Shown here: positions 34,822 to 42,616 of the stretch, one piece after another
Layout of the letters: each line of letters begins with the position of its first letter
Position numbering within the stretch: position 1 is the first letter of the stretch
NCBI RefSeq assembly: GCF_030704825.1
Contig: NZ_JAUYNX010000022.1
Location: 1 to 64,000, forward strand
DNA: 64,000 nucleotides
Direction of reading: 5' to 3'
Source: Brevundimonas sp.
GTDB taxonomy: Bacteria > Pseudomonadota > Alphaproteobacteria > Caulobacterales > Caulobacteraceae
Translations under genes and position numbers: made by a program
The notes under the pieces: model-generated
What the model saw: only the letters and a program-made list of their open reading frames with translations
Told to the model about the DNA's origin: nothing
The model's database searches: none

Positions 34822-36708
34822 ATGCGGCTGTTCTGGCTGATCGGGTCGTTGGCGCTTGCGCTCGGTCTCGCGGCGTTCACCTTGCAGGTCCCCGCGCCGG
34901 CGGGTATCGGCGCCCCGGTCACGGACTTCTCCGCCGGGCGGGCCATGATCGATGTCCGCGAGATCGCGCAACGGCCTCACCCCGTGGGCTCGGCGGATCA
35001 TGCGCGCGTCCAGGCGCTTCTGCTGCGGCGGATGGCGGCGCTCGGCCTGCAGACCTCGACCCAGACCGGCCCGATCTCGCCGGGCGCGATCCAGTATCTG
35101 CGCGAGATGGGCGGCGACCCCGAGGCCGCCGATTTCGCCGCGACCAATCTGGTCGGCGTCCTGCCCGGGCGCGACCCGCGCCTGCCCGCCGTGGCCCTGA
35201 TGGCCCATTACGACACCGTGCCGATGTCGGCCGGGGCGGCCGACGACAGCACCGGCGTGGCGGCTGTGCTGGAGGCGGTGCGGGCCATCCGCGCGCGCGG
35301 TCCGGCCGACCGGACGCTGGTGGTCCTCTTCACCGACGCCGAGGAGATCGGCCTCGACGGCGCCCGCGTGTTCTGGGGCGGCCACCCCCTGCGCGACCGC
35401 ATCGGCGCGGTGGTCAACCTCGAGGCGCGCGGCGGCGGGGGTCGGGCCATGATGTTCGAGACCGGACGCGGCAACGCCGGAACCATCGGCCTGTTCGCCC
35501 GCGCCGGGGCCCGCGCCACCGGGGGCGTCTCGTCCAATTCCCTGGCGGTCTTCGTCTATGAGGCCATGCCCAACGGCACCGACTTCACCATCCCCAAGGA
35601 CCGCGGCGTCCAGGGGATCAACCTGGCCTTCATCGGCCGTCCCGAACAGTACCACGCGGCCGTCTCGACCCCCGGGGCGCTCGATCGGGGCAGCGTCCAG
35701 CACATCGGCTCCCAGGCGCTGGAGATGTCGGACGCCCTGTTGCGCGCGCCCGCCCTGCCGGCCGCCACGGCCAACCTCGTCTACGCCGACCTGTTCGGCC
35801 GGGTCGTCGTCGGCCATCCGCCCGTCGCGGGATGGGGACTGCTCGCCCTGGCCCTCCTTGGCCTCGGCCTCGCCGTCTGGCGCGCCAGGACCCGCGCGGG
35901 TCTGACCTTCGCCGACGCCGGGCGCGGCATGGTCGATGGCCTGTGGTTCCTGTCGACGGGACTGGTCCTGACCCAGCTCGTGCGCCTGCTGGCCGGGCCG
36001 ATGTCGGCGCGGGCCGAGAGCGCCGACGCCTACTACACCCTGCTGGGCCGGCTGCCGTGGATGGAGGCGGGCGCCGCCCTGACCGTCCTGGCCGTGGCGC
36101 TGGCCCTGTTCGGCGGACGGACGCGCGTGGACCGCCGCATCGTCGCCGGGGCCATCGCGGCCGCCGCCGTTCTGGCCCTGATCCTCGGCGGCGTGAACCC
36201 GATCGTCATCGGCGCCGCTGTGATCGCGGTCGGCCTGTCCCTGGTCCCCGGCCTCGCCGCCCGCTCGACCTGGGGCGGGTGGACCGGCCTGATCGCCCTG
36301 ATCCTGGTCGTCGCCACGGCCGCCCAGGCGGCGGCTCCCGAGGCCGCCTTCCTGTTCGTCTGGACCGGGCTGCTCGCCGCGACCGCGGCCGCCCTCGCCG
36401 CCTTCCTCGACCCCGGCCTGACCGGTCCGCGGTCGCTGGTCCCGGCCGCCGTCGCCGCCGTGCTCGGCGGCGCATGGATCATGGGCCAGGCGCACACCGT
36501 CTTCCTCGGCATCGGCATGGACCTGCCCGGCGTTCTGGTTCTGCTGGGCCTGCTGGTGCTGATGCTGGTGCGGCCGCTCAGCCCGGAACGGGGTCTGGCG
36601 CGGCCCCTGCTGATCGGGGCGGCGGCGGCCCTGCTCCTCGCGGGCGGTCTGTCCGTGACGGCCCGGATCATGGAGCCCATGGGCCCCGCCGACGCCGCCC
36701 GGACCTGA
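34822..36708 (+). CDS. M28-family membrane metallopeptidase (Fxna/ERMP1-like)
   Basis: The 628-aa protein has an N-terminal signal anchor, an M28 zinc aminopeptidase domain (about residues 35-310) and a C-terminal half of about eight to nine transmembrane segments. Metal and catalytic motifs: MAHYDTVP, DDSTGVAA, TDAEEIGLDGA, NGTDFTIPKD and YHAAVSTP. The layout resembles eukaryotic Fxna-type peptidases. The peptidase domain should face the periplasm. GGGAGG precedes the ATG. The MaoC gene follows after seven bases. Confidence 0.9.
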   Translation: MRLFWLIGSLALALGLAAFTLQVPAPAGIGAPVTDFSAGRAMIDVREIAQRPHPVGSADHARVQALLLRRMAALGLQTSTQTGPISPGAIQYLREMGGDPEAADFAATNLVGVLPGRDPRLPAVALMAHYDTVPMSAGAADDSTGVAAVLEAVRAIRARGPADRTLVVLFTDAEEIGLDGARVFWGGHPLRDRIGAVVNLEARGGGGRAMMFETGRGNAGTIGLFARAGARATGGVSSNSLAVFVYEAMPNGTDFTIPKDRGVQGINLAFIGRPEQYHAAVSTPGALDRGSVQHIGSQALEMSDALLRAPALPAATANLVYADLFGRVVVGHPPVAGWGLLALALLGLGLAVWRARTRAGLTFADAGRGMVDGLWFLSTGLVLTQLVRLLAGPMSARAESADAYYTLLGRLPWMEAGAALTVLAVALALFGGRTRVDRRIVAGAIAAAAVLALILGGVNPIVIGAAVIAVGLSLVPGLAARSTWGGWTGLIALILVVATAAQAAAPEAAFLFVWTGLLAATAAALAAFLDPGLTGPRSLVPAAVAAVLGGAWIMGQAHTVFLGIGMDLPGVLVLLGLLVLMLVRPLSPERGLARPLLIGAAAALLLAGGLSVTARIMEPMGPADAART

Positions 36709-36715
36709 GCCGGGC

Positions 36716-37162
36716 ATGACGGAGCCGCTCTATCTCGAAGACCTCCACGTCGGTCAGACCTTCGTCGGCGGGCCGGTCACGGTCACCACCGAACAGATCA
36801 AGGCCTTCGCCGCCGAGTTCGACCCCCAGCCCTTCCACCTCGACGAGGCCGCCGCCCGCGACAGCCTGTTCGAGGGTCTGGCCGCCAGCGGCTGGCACAC
36901 GGCGGCCCTGACCATGAAGCTGCTGGTCGGCGCCTTCCCGCTGGCGGGCGGCCTCGTCGGGGCGGGCGGCGAGACCACCTGGCCGCGCCCGACCCGGCCC
37001 GGGGATGCGCTCACCGTCCATGTCGAGGTGCTGGAGATCATGCCCTCCCGGTCACGCCCCGACCGCGGCATGATCCGCACCCGCAGCGAGACCCGCAACC
37101 AGCGCGGCGAGGCGGTGCAGGTCTCGACGGTGCGCATCGTGGCCTGGCGCCGGCCGGCCTGA
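36716..37162 (+). CDS. MaoC-like (R)-hydratase domain protein
   Basis: A 148-aa hot-dog-fold protein with the hydratase-2 motif: the aspartate and histidine of FDPQPFHLDE and the SGWHTAAL helix. It probably hydrates enoyl-CoA esters, but many single-domain MaoC proteins have no known substrate. It follows the M28 peptidase gene by seven bases, so co-transcription is likely, though a functional link is not evident. Confidence 0.87.
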   Translation: MTEPLYLEDLHVGQTFVGGPVTVTTEQIKAFAAEFDPQPFHLDEAAARDSLFEGLAASGWHTAALTMKLLVGAFPLAGGLVGAGGETTWPRPTRPGDALTVHVEVLEIMPSRSRPDRGMIRTRSETRNQRGEAVQVSTVRIVAWRRPA

Positions 37163-37196
37163 GGCCTGGGCCGCCCTGGGCGCCCGTCGCGGACTT

Positions 37197-37652
37197 TCAG
37201 ACGACTATGCGGTCGATCAGGGGGCGGGACCTGAGGGAGCTGATCGCGCGATTTATGGCTTCGAACACGGGGCCGGCGTCCTCCTCCATTTCGGCGTAGG
37301 CGCGGTCGAACTCGGGATCCAGCCGGTCGAGCAACGCCAGTTGCTCGCGCCCCCTGTCCGTAATCTCGATCAGGATGACGCGCTGGTCGTCAGGATCGGG
37401 CCGGCGGCTGATCAGGCCCAGCGTCAGCAGCTTGGGCATCTTCTGTTGGATGAGTTGGTGTGAACGGTCCAGCGCCCGCACGAGATCGGCGACAGAAACC
37501 GGGCCGAGCGTCGCGATGGCGCCCAGCAAGGACGAGGACTTGACCGGGATGACAATGCCGGCGCGCCTGAAAACTTCCGCCGACTGTTGCTCGATCAGTT
37601 CGCTCAACTGCTCGCTAAGGCGACCCAGGAAGGTGCGGTTCAACTCCATCAT
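37197..37652 (-). CDS. MarR-family regulator linked to S41 peptidase
   Basis: The 151-aa regulator has a winged-helix core: SSLLGAIATLGPVSVADLVRAL, then HQLIQQKMPKLLTLGLISRR and the wing PDDQRVILIEITDRG. It is the second gene of an operon behind the S41 peptidase, 15 bases downstream. The 28-bp palindrome before the peptidase is the obvious operator, so the operon is probably autorepressed. The start has GAGGGG about ten bases upstream. The inducing ligand is unknown. Confidence 0.88.
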   Translation of the reverse strand: MMELNRTFLGRLSEQLSELIEQQSAEVFRRAGIVIPVKSSSLLGAIATLGPVSVADLVRALDRSHQLIQQKMPKLLTLGLISRRPDPDDQRVILIEITDRGREQLALLDRLDPEFDRAYAEMEEDAGPVFEAINRAISSLRSRPLIDRIVV

Positions 37653-37667
37653 TTGTTCAACAGCCCC

Positions 37668-38960
37668 TCAATCCAGACGGCGATAGGCAGCCGTCTCGCC
37701 GGATTTCCACACACGCTCCAGACCGCTCACCGCACCATTTTCACGGACCAGACGTAACCGGTAGTCATCCGTTCCCTGGACCGCAAACAGATCCTTCCCG
37801 ATCGGATCAAGAGCGAGAACGAAGCGATCGCGCCAGTGGTAGGAGAGACCCGTCGGAGTGCGGACAAGCGTTCGACCTTCGTACGTTCCGACCGCTTCAT
37901 CCAGGTTCGCGGCGTCCGGGGCCTGGCCGGAGATCGCGAACTCGACGGGCGCCAAAGCCCATCCGGCGTCGGCGTCGCCCGCCTCCGCCCGGCTCTGCAG
38001 CAGGAATTTCTGCGCCGCCAGCAGGGCGTCGGAGGCCGGCACGACAAGGTCAGGGGTCACGCCGACGCCCTCGAAATCCTGTCCGTTGACCGGGTCCCGG
38101 ATCTGACCGATCGGCACCTGCAGCATAAACCGGTCGTCTATCGGCACGCGGCCGACGGGATGCGCGCCACCGGCGGTGCGTTCGCCGATGATGGTCGCAC
38201 GGCCGAGCCGCTGGAGCGAAAACGCCATCCATTCGGCTGCGGAGAAGGACGTCGATCCCGTCAGCACCACGACCGGCATATCCGCCGAGCGCTGGCCGGG
38301 CACGGCGGCCAGGCTCCACTGGCCCCGCTCCACGCGGACCCCATGGTCGTTGTAGTTATAGTCGAAGAATTCCTGCTCCTTGCCCGGCGCGTATAGGTAG
38401 CTCATCAGGAATTGCGCCATCTCCAGGACGCCGCCGTTGTTGTAGCGAAGGTCAAAGATGAGCCCCTCGGCGCCTTCGGCAAATCGCATGGCCCCTGCTG
38501 CGATCTCCTGAGCGTATTGCGGATCGGCGAAGAAATCGAAGCGGATATAGGCCAGGCCTCCATCCAGCCGTCGGGCCTCGCGAAAGCCGAAATTGGCCGC
38601 CCGCTCGCTGTCGCGCTGGGCCTGGGTCGCCGTCTCGCCGCCCGCCTTCGCCCGGTTTTCAGCCGCGACGCCATCGGGATCGAAGGCCACCGAGAAATGC
38701 AGATCGTCGCTCGCCCTGACCAAACCCTGCGCCAGGATTTCGGCGAAATGCTCGCCATCGACCGGCCCGGATTGAACCCGTCTCTCCAACTCGGCGGATA
38801 TGGCGGGGATGCGTTCGGGAAAAACGTAGTTCTGCCGCAGCGCCGCCTCGAGGTGAGAAACAACTTCCCGCTGCGCCTCGCGATCGAGGGTCTGCGCGAC
38901 GACCGGCCCCGGGGCCAGGGTGGCGACGGCCAACAGCGAGAGAATAGCCCGAAAAATCAT
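37668..38960 (-). CDS. exported S41-family peptidase
   Basis: The 430-aa serine protease has a signal peptide (ILSLLAVATLAPGPVVA). The S41 core shows GLIFDLRYNNGG, the nucleophile in LTGSTSFSAAEW and the lysine/glycine segment GERTAGGAHPVGR; an N-terminal helical domain precedes it and there is no PDZ domain, as in the tricorn/IRBP-like branch (SM-type DFEGVGVTPD is present). The C-terminal 90 residues form a small beta domain. AGGAG precedes the ATG. Transcription is probably controlled by the MarR protein downstream. Confidence 0.88.
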   Translation of the reverse strand: MIFRAILSLLAVATLAPGPVVAQTLDREAQREVVSHLEAALRQNYVFPERIPAISAELERRVQSGPVDGEHFAEILAQGLVRASDDLHFSVAFDPDGVAAENRAKAGGETATQAQRDSERAANFGFREARRLDGGLAYIRFDFFADPQYAQEIAAGAMRFAEGAEGLIFDLRYNNGGVLEMAQFLMSYLYAPGKEQEFFDYNYNDHGVRVERGQWSLAAVPGQRSADMPVVVLTGSTSFSAAEWMAFSLQRLGRATIIGERTAGGAHPVGRVPIDDRFMLQVPIGQIRDPVNGQDFEGVGVTPDLVVPASDALLAAQKFLLQSRAEAGDADAGWALAPVEFAISGQAPDAANLDEAVGTYEGRTLVRTPTGLSYHWRDRFVLALDPIGKDLFAVQGTDDYRLRLVRENGAVSGLERVWKSGETAAYRRLD

Positions 38961-38974
38961 CTACAACTCCTGTC

Positions 38975-39002
38975 ATACAATATATTGCGCAATATATTGT
39001 AT
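38975..39002. promoter_or_regulatory. 28-bp perfect palindrome, probable MarR operator
   Basis: Both strands read ATACAATATATTGC followed by its exact complement, with no spacer and no mismatch. It is an AT-rich island in GC-rich DNA, directly before the ribosome binding site of the S41 gene. On the minus strand a TTGACG (39012-39017) stands at the right distance for a -35 box, putting the -10 inside the palindrome. Repressor binding would block transcription. Confidence 0.8.
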
Positions 39003-39101
39003 TATTCCTCGCGTCAACCTTCGCCGGCGGTAGGGCAAGAGGGACGCTCATCCGGGAGTCAGCTGCGTCAAATTTGGACGTACTCTCGCCGGCTCGCAAA
39101 A

Positions 39102-39122
39102 GAACATATTGGCAACCGGAAC
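39102..39122 (+). promoter_or_regulatory. probable LexA (SOS) site upstream of recA
   Basis: GAAC-N7-CAAC at 39102-39116 differs in one base from the alphaproteobacterial SOS box GAAC-N7-GAAC (complement GTTC-N7-GTTC); a further GAAC is at 39119-39122. It lies about 65-80 bases before recA. Confidence 0.45.
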
Positions 39123-39184
39123 AAACCGTGTACTAACTGCGTCTCAACAGGGAGCGGGTCCAGGCGGGTCTCTCCCGGAACCAG

Positions 39185-40297
39185 ATGGGAATCATGGCAA
39201 GGGAGAGCGGCAAGGTGGCGGCACAGGCGAATCTGAAATTGGTGACCCGGGACGACGGCGACAAACAACGCGCGCTTGAGGCGGCGATCGCCCAGATCGA
39301 CCGCGCCTTCGGCAAGGGCTCGGTCATGAAGCTCGGCAAGGGCGGGGTGGTGGCGGAGATTCCGTCCGTCTCGACCGGCTCGCTGGGCCTCGACATGGCG
39401 CTCGGCATCGGCGGCCTGCCGCGCGGCCGGGTGATCGAGGTCTTCGGACCCGAAAGCTCGGGCAAGACGACGCTCGCCCTGCACACCGTGGCCGAGATCC
39501 AGAAGGCCGGCGGCACCGCCGCCTTCGTCGACGCCGAACACGCGCTCGATCCGGGCTACGCCCAGAAGCTGGGCGTCAATCTCGACGACCTGCTGGTGTC
39601 CCAGCCCGACACGGGCGAACAGGCGCTGGAGATCGTCGACACCCTGGTGCGTTCGGGCGCCGTGGACATCGTGGTGGTCGACTCCGTCGCCGCCCTGACG
39701 CCGCGCGCCGAGATCGAGGGCGAGATGGGCGACAGCCTGCCTGGCCTGCAGGCCCGTCTGATGAGCCAGGCGCTGCGCAAGCTGACCGCCTCGATCAACA
39801 AGTCGCAGTGCATCGTCCTGTTCATCAACCAGATCCGCCACAAGATCGGCGTCATGTACGGCTCACCGGAAACGACGACGGGCGGCAACGCGCTGAAATT
39901 CTACGCCTCGGTCCGCCTCGACATCCGCCGCACCGGCGCGATCAAGGATCGCGACGAGGTCGTCGGCAACACCACCCGGGTCAAGGTGGTCAAGAACAAG
40001 GTCGCCCCGCCGTTCCGCGAGGTCATCTTCGACATCATGTATGGCGAGGGCATCTCCAAACTGGGCGAGATCATCGACCTGGGCGTCAAGGCCGGCATCG
40101 TCGAGAAGTCGGGCAGCTGGTTCTCCTACGACAGCCAGCGCATCGGCCAGGGCCGCGAGAACGTGCGCGCCTTCCTCAAGGCCAATCCCGACATCGCCGA
40201 TTCGATCGAGAAGGCCGTGCGCGCCTCGACCACCAGGATCGCCGAGGAACTGCTGGGCACGCCCGAACCCGACGAGGGTCAGGACCTCGAGGGCTGA
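39185..40297 (+). CDS. recA: recombinase RecA
   Basis: RecA forms filaments on single-stranded DNA, drives homologous recombination and triggers LexA self-cleavage. The 370-aa protein has Walker [10 protein letters not shown] (88-96), the [13 protein letters not shown] Walker B region, loop L1/L2 residues around [14 protein letters not shown] and [14 protein letters not shown], and an acidic C-terminal tail. I used the ATG at 39185; an ATG at 39194 is equally possible. An imperfect SOS box lies upstream. The transcript runs through two 9-bp-repeat elements before the terminator at 40483. Confidence 0.97.
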   Translation: MGIMARESGKVAAQANLKLVTRDDGDKQRALEAAIAQIDRAFGKGSVMKLGKGGVVAEIPSVSTGSLGLDMALGIGGLPRGRVIEVFGPESSGKTTLALHTVAEIQKAGGTAAFVDAEHALDPGYAQKLGVNLDDLLVSQPDTGEQALEIVDTLVRSGAVDIVVVDSVAALTPRAEIEGEMGDSLPGLQARLMSQALRKLTASINKSQCIVLFINQIRHKIGVMYGSPETTTGGNALKFYASVRLDIRRTGAIKDRDEVVGNTTRVKVVKNKVAPPFREVIFDIMYGEGISKLGEIIDLGVKAGIVEKSGSWFSYDSQRIGQGRENVRAFLKANPDIADSIEKAVRASTTRIAEELLGTPEPDEGQDLEG

Positions 40298-40298
40298 G

Positions 40299-40341
40299 CC
40301 GGACGGAGCGGACTCTTCGGACGCTTCGGACGGTGTTTTTC
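40299..40341 (+). repeat. 9-bp-unit element A (downstream of recA)
   Basis: Begins CCGGACGGAG two bases after the recA stop, continues with units CGGACTCTT and CGGACGCTT, and closes with CGGACGGTG and TTTTTC. It shares this head, 9-bp units and T-run with elements at 40351, 50263, 61394 and 61451. Confidence 0.75.
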
Positions 40342-40350
40342 GCCGCCGAT

Positions 40351-40402
40351 CCGGACGGAGCGGACGCTTCGGACGCTTCGGACGCTTCGGACGGTGTTTT
40401 TC
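40351..40402 (+). repeat. 9-bp-unit element B (downstream of recA)
   Basis: Head CCGGACGGAG, three identical units CGGACGCTT, closing unit CGGACGGTG, then TTTTTCC. One unit longer than element A, which lies nine bases before it in the same orientation. Confidence 0.78.
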
Positions 40403-40482
40403 CGCCCGCGGCCCACATCGACCTTCTCCGGCCGGGTCCCGCGACCCGCCATCCGACCCCGCCGGGCCGGGCCGGACGGAGC

Positions 40483-40520
40483 GGCCGCTCGACCTCCACC
40501 CGGGTCGGGCGGCCTTTTTT
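40483..40520 (+). terminator. Rho-independent terminator of recA, probably bidirectional
   Basis: A 12-bp stem (GGCCGCTCGACC, one G-T pair), 8-base loop, then TTTTTT. The head sequence CCGGACGGAGCGG of the repeat family runs into its 5' arm (40472-40484). It also separates recA from the small convergent gene that ends at 40527. Confidence 0.88.
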
Positions 40521-40526
40521 CCGTGA

Positions 40527-40829
40527 TCAGTACGGCCAGTCAGGCGGCAGATAGGGCCCCATCTCGGAGCAGACGTACATCGGGGTCTGATCGTAATAGG
40601 GGGTCGGGATATAGGGGTGGATCACATAGACCCAGCTCCCGCTTTGACCGCAGGAATCCGTCGCCGTGCCCAGTTCCTCGGTCTTCGCCTCGTCGGCGTA
40701 ATAGACATAGGAATAGGCGACCAGGGCGGGATCCCAGGACTGCCGCATCAGCGCCTCGGCCGGCCCCACCGCCGCCGTCACCAGGGTCGCGGTCGCCACC
40801 GCCAGACCCAACCGTCGAATGTTCTTCAT
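40527..40829 (-). CDS. small exported protein, DUF6289-like
   Basis: The 100-aa product has a signal peptide ([22 protein letters not shown]). The mature 65 residues are rich in tyrosine and proline with two cysteines (SCGQSG and YVCSEMG), resembling small exported DUF6289-type proteins ([13 protein letters not shown]...C); the family call is tentative. The ATG at 40829 has GGAGG upstream. Its stop lies six bases from the T-run of the recA terminator. Confidence 0.68.
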   Translation of the reverse strand: MKNIRRLGLAVATATLVTAAVGPAEALMRQSWDPALVAYSYVYYADEAKTEELGTATDSCGQSGSWVYVIHPYIPTPYYDQTPMYVCSEMGPYLPPDWPY

Positions 40830-40944
40830 CTCGAACTCCCTCCGTGCGCCCAATGCGCGCCCGGACCATGAGAGGCCAGTACCGGCGGTTGCAAATCACA
40901 TAGTCGTGCCTACCTATGGTTAATCCTGCGCGTCGCCCGCCGGA

Positions 40945-40979
40945 CCGGACGGAGCGGCCGCGGGCCCGGCGGTGTTTTC
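40945..40979 (+). repeat. degenerate element D of the 9-bp-unit family
   Basis: Has the head CCGGACGGAGCGG and the end CGGTGTTTTC, but the tandem units are replaced by CCGCGGGCCCGG. It lies between the small exported protein and the membrane protein gene. Confidence 0.5.
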
Positions 40980-41029
40980 CCTTGTTCGGGGCTCCGGCAA
41001 GCGTAACCATGGCGCCGGGAGGACTTCAG

Positions 41030-41500
41030 ATGATGCGATCGGATTTCGGCGCTCTCGCCCGCGCCACGGTTCTGGCCGGTCTGGCCGGCGGCGCGGCGGA
41101 TATACTCACGGCCTTCGTCATCTACCGCCCGGCCACGCCCGTGGTGATCCTGCAGGCCGTAGCCAGCGGTCTTCTCGGCCCGGAGTCGTTCAGCGGCGGC
41201 GTGGGCGCCGCGGCCGTCGGCCTCGCCGCGCATTTCGTGATCGCCATCATCTTCGCCGGCATCTTCGTCGCCGCCGCCCTCCAGGCGCCGGTGGCGTTCC
41301 GCAGGCCGGTGCTGGCCGGCCTGCTGTTCGGCGTCGCGGTCTATGGCGTCATGAACGCGATCGTGGTGCCGCTGTCGTTGTCGCCTGCGCGCCCCACACC
41401 GCCCGACCATATGATCGGCCTCGGCCTGCTGGCCCACGCCTTCTTCGGCGTCGCCCTGTCGCTGGTGGCCGCCCGGATGTTGCGCCGGGCGACGGACTGA
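41030..41500 (+). CDS. four-helix membrane protein of unknown function
   Basis: The 156-aa protein has four hydrophobic segments (ATVLAGLAGGAADILTAFVI, AVGLAAHFVIAIIFAGIFVAA, VLAGLLFGVAVYGVMNAIVV and LLAHAFFGVALSLVAARM), so it is an inner-membrane protein. It resembles small YagU/DUF1440-like proteins in layout, but I cannot assign it. GGGAGGA precedes the ATG at 41030, which decides the start over the ATG at 41009. Confidence 0.7.
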   Translation: MMRSDFGALARATVLAGLAGGAADILTAFVIYRPATPVVILQAVASGLLGPESFSGGVGAAAVGLAAHFVIAIIFAGIFVAAALQAPVAFRRPVLAGLLFGVAVYGVMNAIVVPLSLSPARPTPPDHMIGLGLLAHAFFGVALSLVAARMLRRATD

Positions 41501-41514
41501 GCCGTGCCCCGGCC

Positions 41515-41934
41515 TCAGGCGCGCAATTCGACGCCGTTGCCGTCCGGATCGGTGATCGAGAAGGACATGCCATTCCCGCTCGCCCCGTAGCGGACGCCTT
41601 CGGATTCGACCTCGACGCCATGCCGGCGCAGATGTTCGCGCGCGGCCTCGGGATCGAAGGCGGCGATACGGATGCAGATGTGGTCCATGTTGTGAGCGTC
41701 GGCGCCCGGAGCGGCTCCGCCCCGCTGGCCGATGACGCCGTCCACCGGCACGAGATCGATCAGCGACGCCCCGGCCCGCAGTTGGATCAGGCCCAGATCG
41801 TCCCGCCGACGCTCGACCGGACAGCCCAGCACCCGGGTGTAGAAGTCCAGCGACCGGTCCAGGTCCGTGACGCGCAGCACGACGTGATCGATGCCGGTGA
41901 CGGTGAAGCCGTTCTCATGTTGGGCCCTAGCCAT
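41515..41934 (-). CDS. VOC-family (glyoxalase/dioxygenase-like) protein
   Basis: The 139-aa protein is a single vicinal-oxygen-chelate domain: IDHVVLRVTDLDRSLDFYTRVLG opens the first beta-alpha module and DHICIRIAAFDPEAA the second; the metal ligands would be H in DHVV, H in DHI and E in NGVELR. AAGGAG precedes the ATG. It is divergent from a MarR gene, and the 87-base gap contains two inverted repeats, so it is probably the target of that regulator, perhaps for detoxification of an electrophile or antibiotic. Confidence 0.88.
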   Translation of the reverse strand: MARAQHENGFTVTGIDHVVLRVTDLDRSLDFYTRVLGCPVERRRDDLGLIQLRAGASLIDLVPVDGVIGQRGGAAPGADAHNMDHICIRIAAFDPEAAREHLRRHGVEVESEGVRYGASGNGMSFSITDPDGNGVELRA

Positions 41935-41967
41935 GTCCGTTTCTCCTTGCGCAGCCTGGAAGGCGAG

Positions 41968-42013
41968 TTATCTTGACGCCAAGATAATCCTCTTTGTCTC
42001 GACGTCAAGATAC
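41968..42013. promoter_or_regulatory. two MarR-type operators between VOC and marR genes
   Basis: Site 1 (41968-41987) is a perfect inverted repeat TTATCTTG-ACGC-CAAGATAA. Site 2 (41994-42013) has the same plan, TTGTCTCG-ACGT-CAAGATAC, with imperfect arms. Centres are 26 bp apart. Site 2 ends eight bases before the marR start. Confidence 0.78.
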
Positions 42014-42021
42014 TTTTCCGC

Positions 42022-42546
42022 ATGGCCCATGCCGCCGACCATATCGACCGCCTGCAAGCCCAGTGGGCGCGTGAACTGCCCGATCTCGATACCTGCGGCA
42101 TGGAGGTGCTCGGTCGGGCCCGGCGCATCGTGCTGCGGAGTCGCCCCTCCATCGAGGCGGTGTTCGCGAAACACGGCCTGGACGCGGGCGAGTTCGACGT
42201 CCTGTCGACCCTGCGGCGCTCCGGCCCGCCCTACGCCCTGCGCCCCACCGAATTGTACCGCTCGCTGATGATCTCCTCGGGCGGCCTGACCGATCGGCTC
42301 AACAGACTCGCGAAGGCCGGCATGATCATCCGACCTGCCTCGCCGGACGACGGGCGCAGCCTGCTGGTGCAACTGACCGACAAGGGGCGGACCACCGTAG
42401 AGACGGCCTTTCGCGAGGACATGGCGGTGGAGGCCGCGATGCTCGCGCCGCTGGACGCAGCCGAACGCCGCCTGCTGGCGGACCTGCTGCGCAAACTGGC
42501 CCTGGGCATGGAGGCGTCGCCGGATGGGCCGAACGCCGATGGGTGA
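42022..42546 (+). CDS. MarR-family regulator
   Basis: The 174-aa protein has a MarR winged helix: FDVLSTLRRSGPPYALRPTEL, then SSGGLTDRLNRLAKAGMIIR and the wing ASPDDGRSLLVQLTDKG. It is longer than the other MarR in the window and unrelated beyond the fold. Divergent from the VOC gene, with two operators between; the proximal one overlaps its own leader, so autorepression is likely. No ribosome binding site is evident. Confidence 0.9.
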   Translation: MAHAADHIDRLQAQWARELPDLDTCGMEVLGRARRIVLRSRPSIEAVFAKHGLDAGEFDVLSTLRRSGPPYALRPTELYRSLMISSGGLTDRLNRLAKAGMIIRPASPDDGRSLLVQLTDKGRTTVETAFREDMAVEAAMLAPLDAAERRLLADLLRKLALGMEASPDGPNADG

Positions 42547-42616
42547 TGCGTTCGGGGCGAAAGACCTATATGGACGCTGCCTCCCTGCCCTTTCCTGAAC
42601 GCATTTGCGACGAACC

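Noticed and set aside
40299-40402. CRISPR array
   Set aside because: Tandem units are 9 bp with no spacers and no cas genes are near.
40299-40402. Coding repeat (SDA or similar tripeptide repeats)
   Set aside because: The 9-bp units keep frames open by chance; elements follow stop codons and lack starts or ribosome binding sites, and unit variants break the reading in element E with TAG codons.
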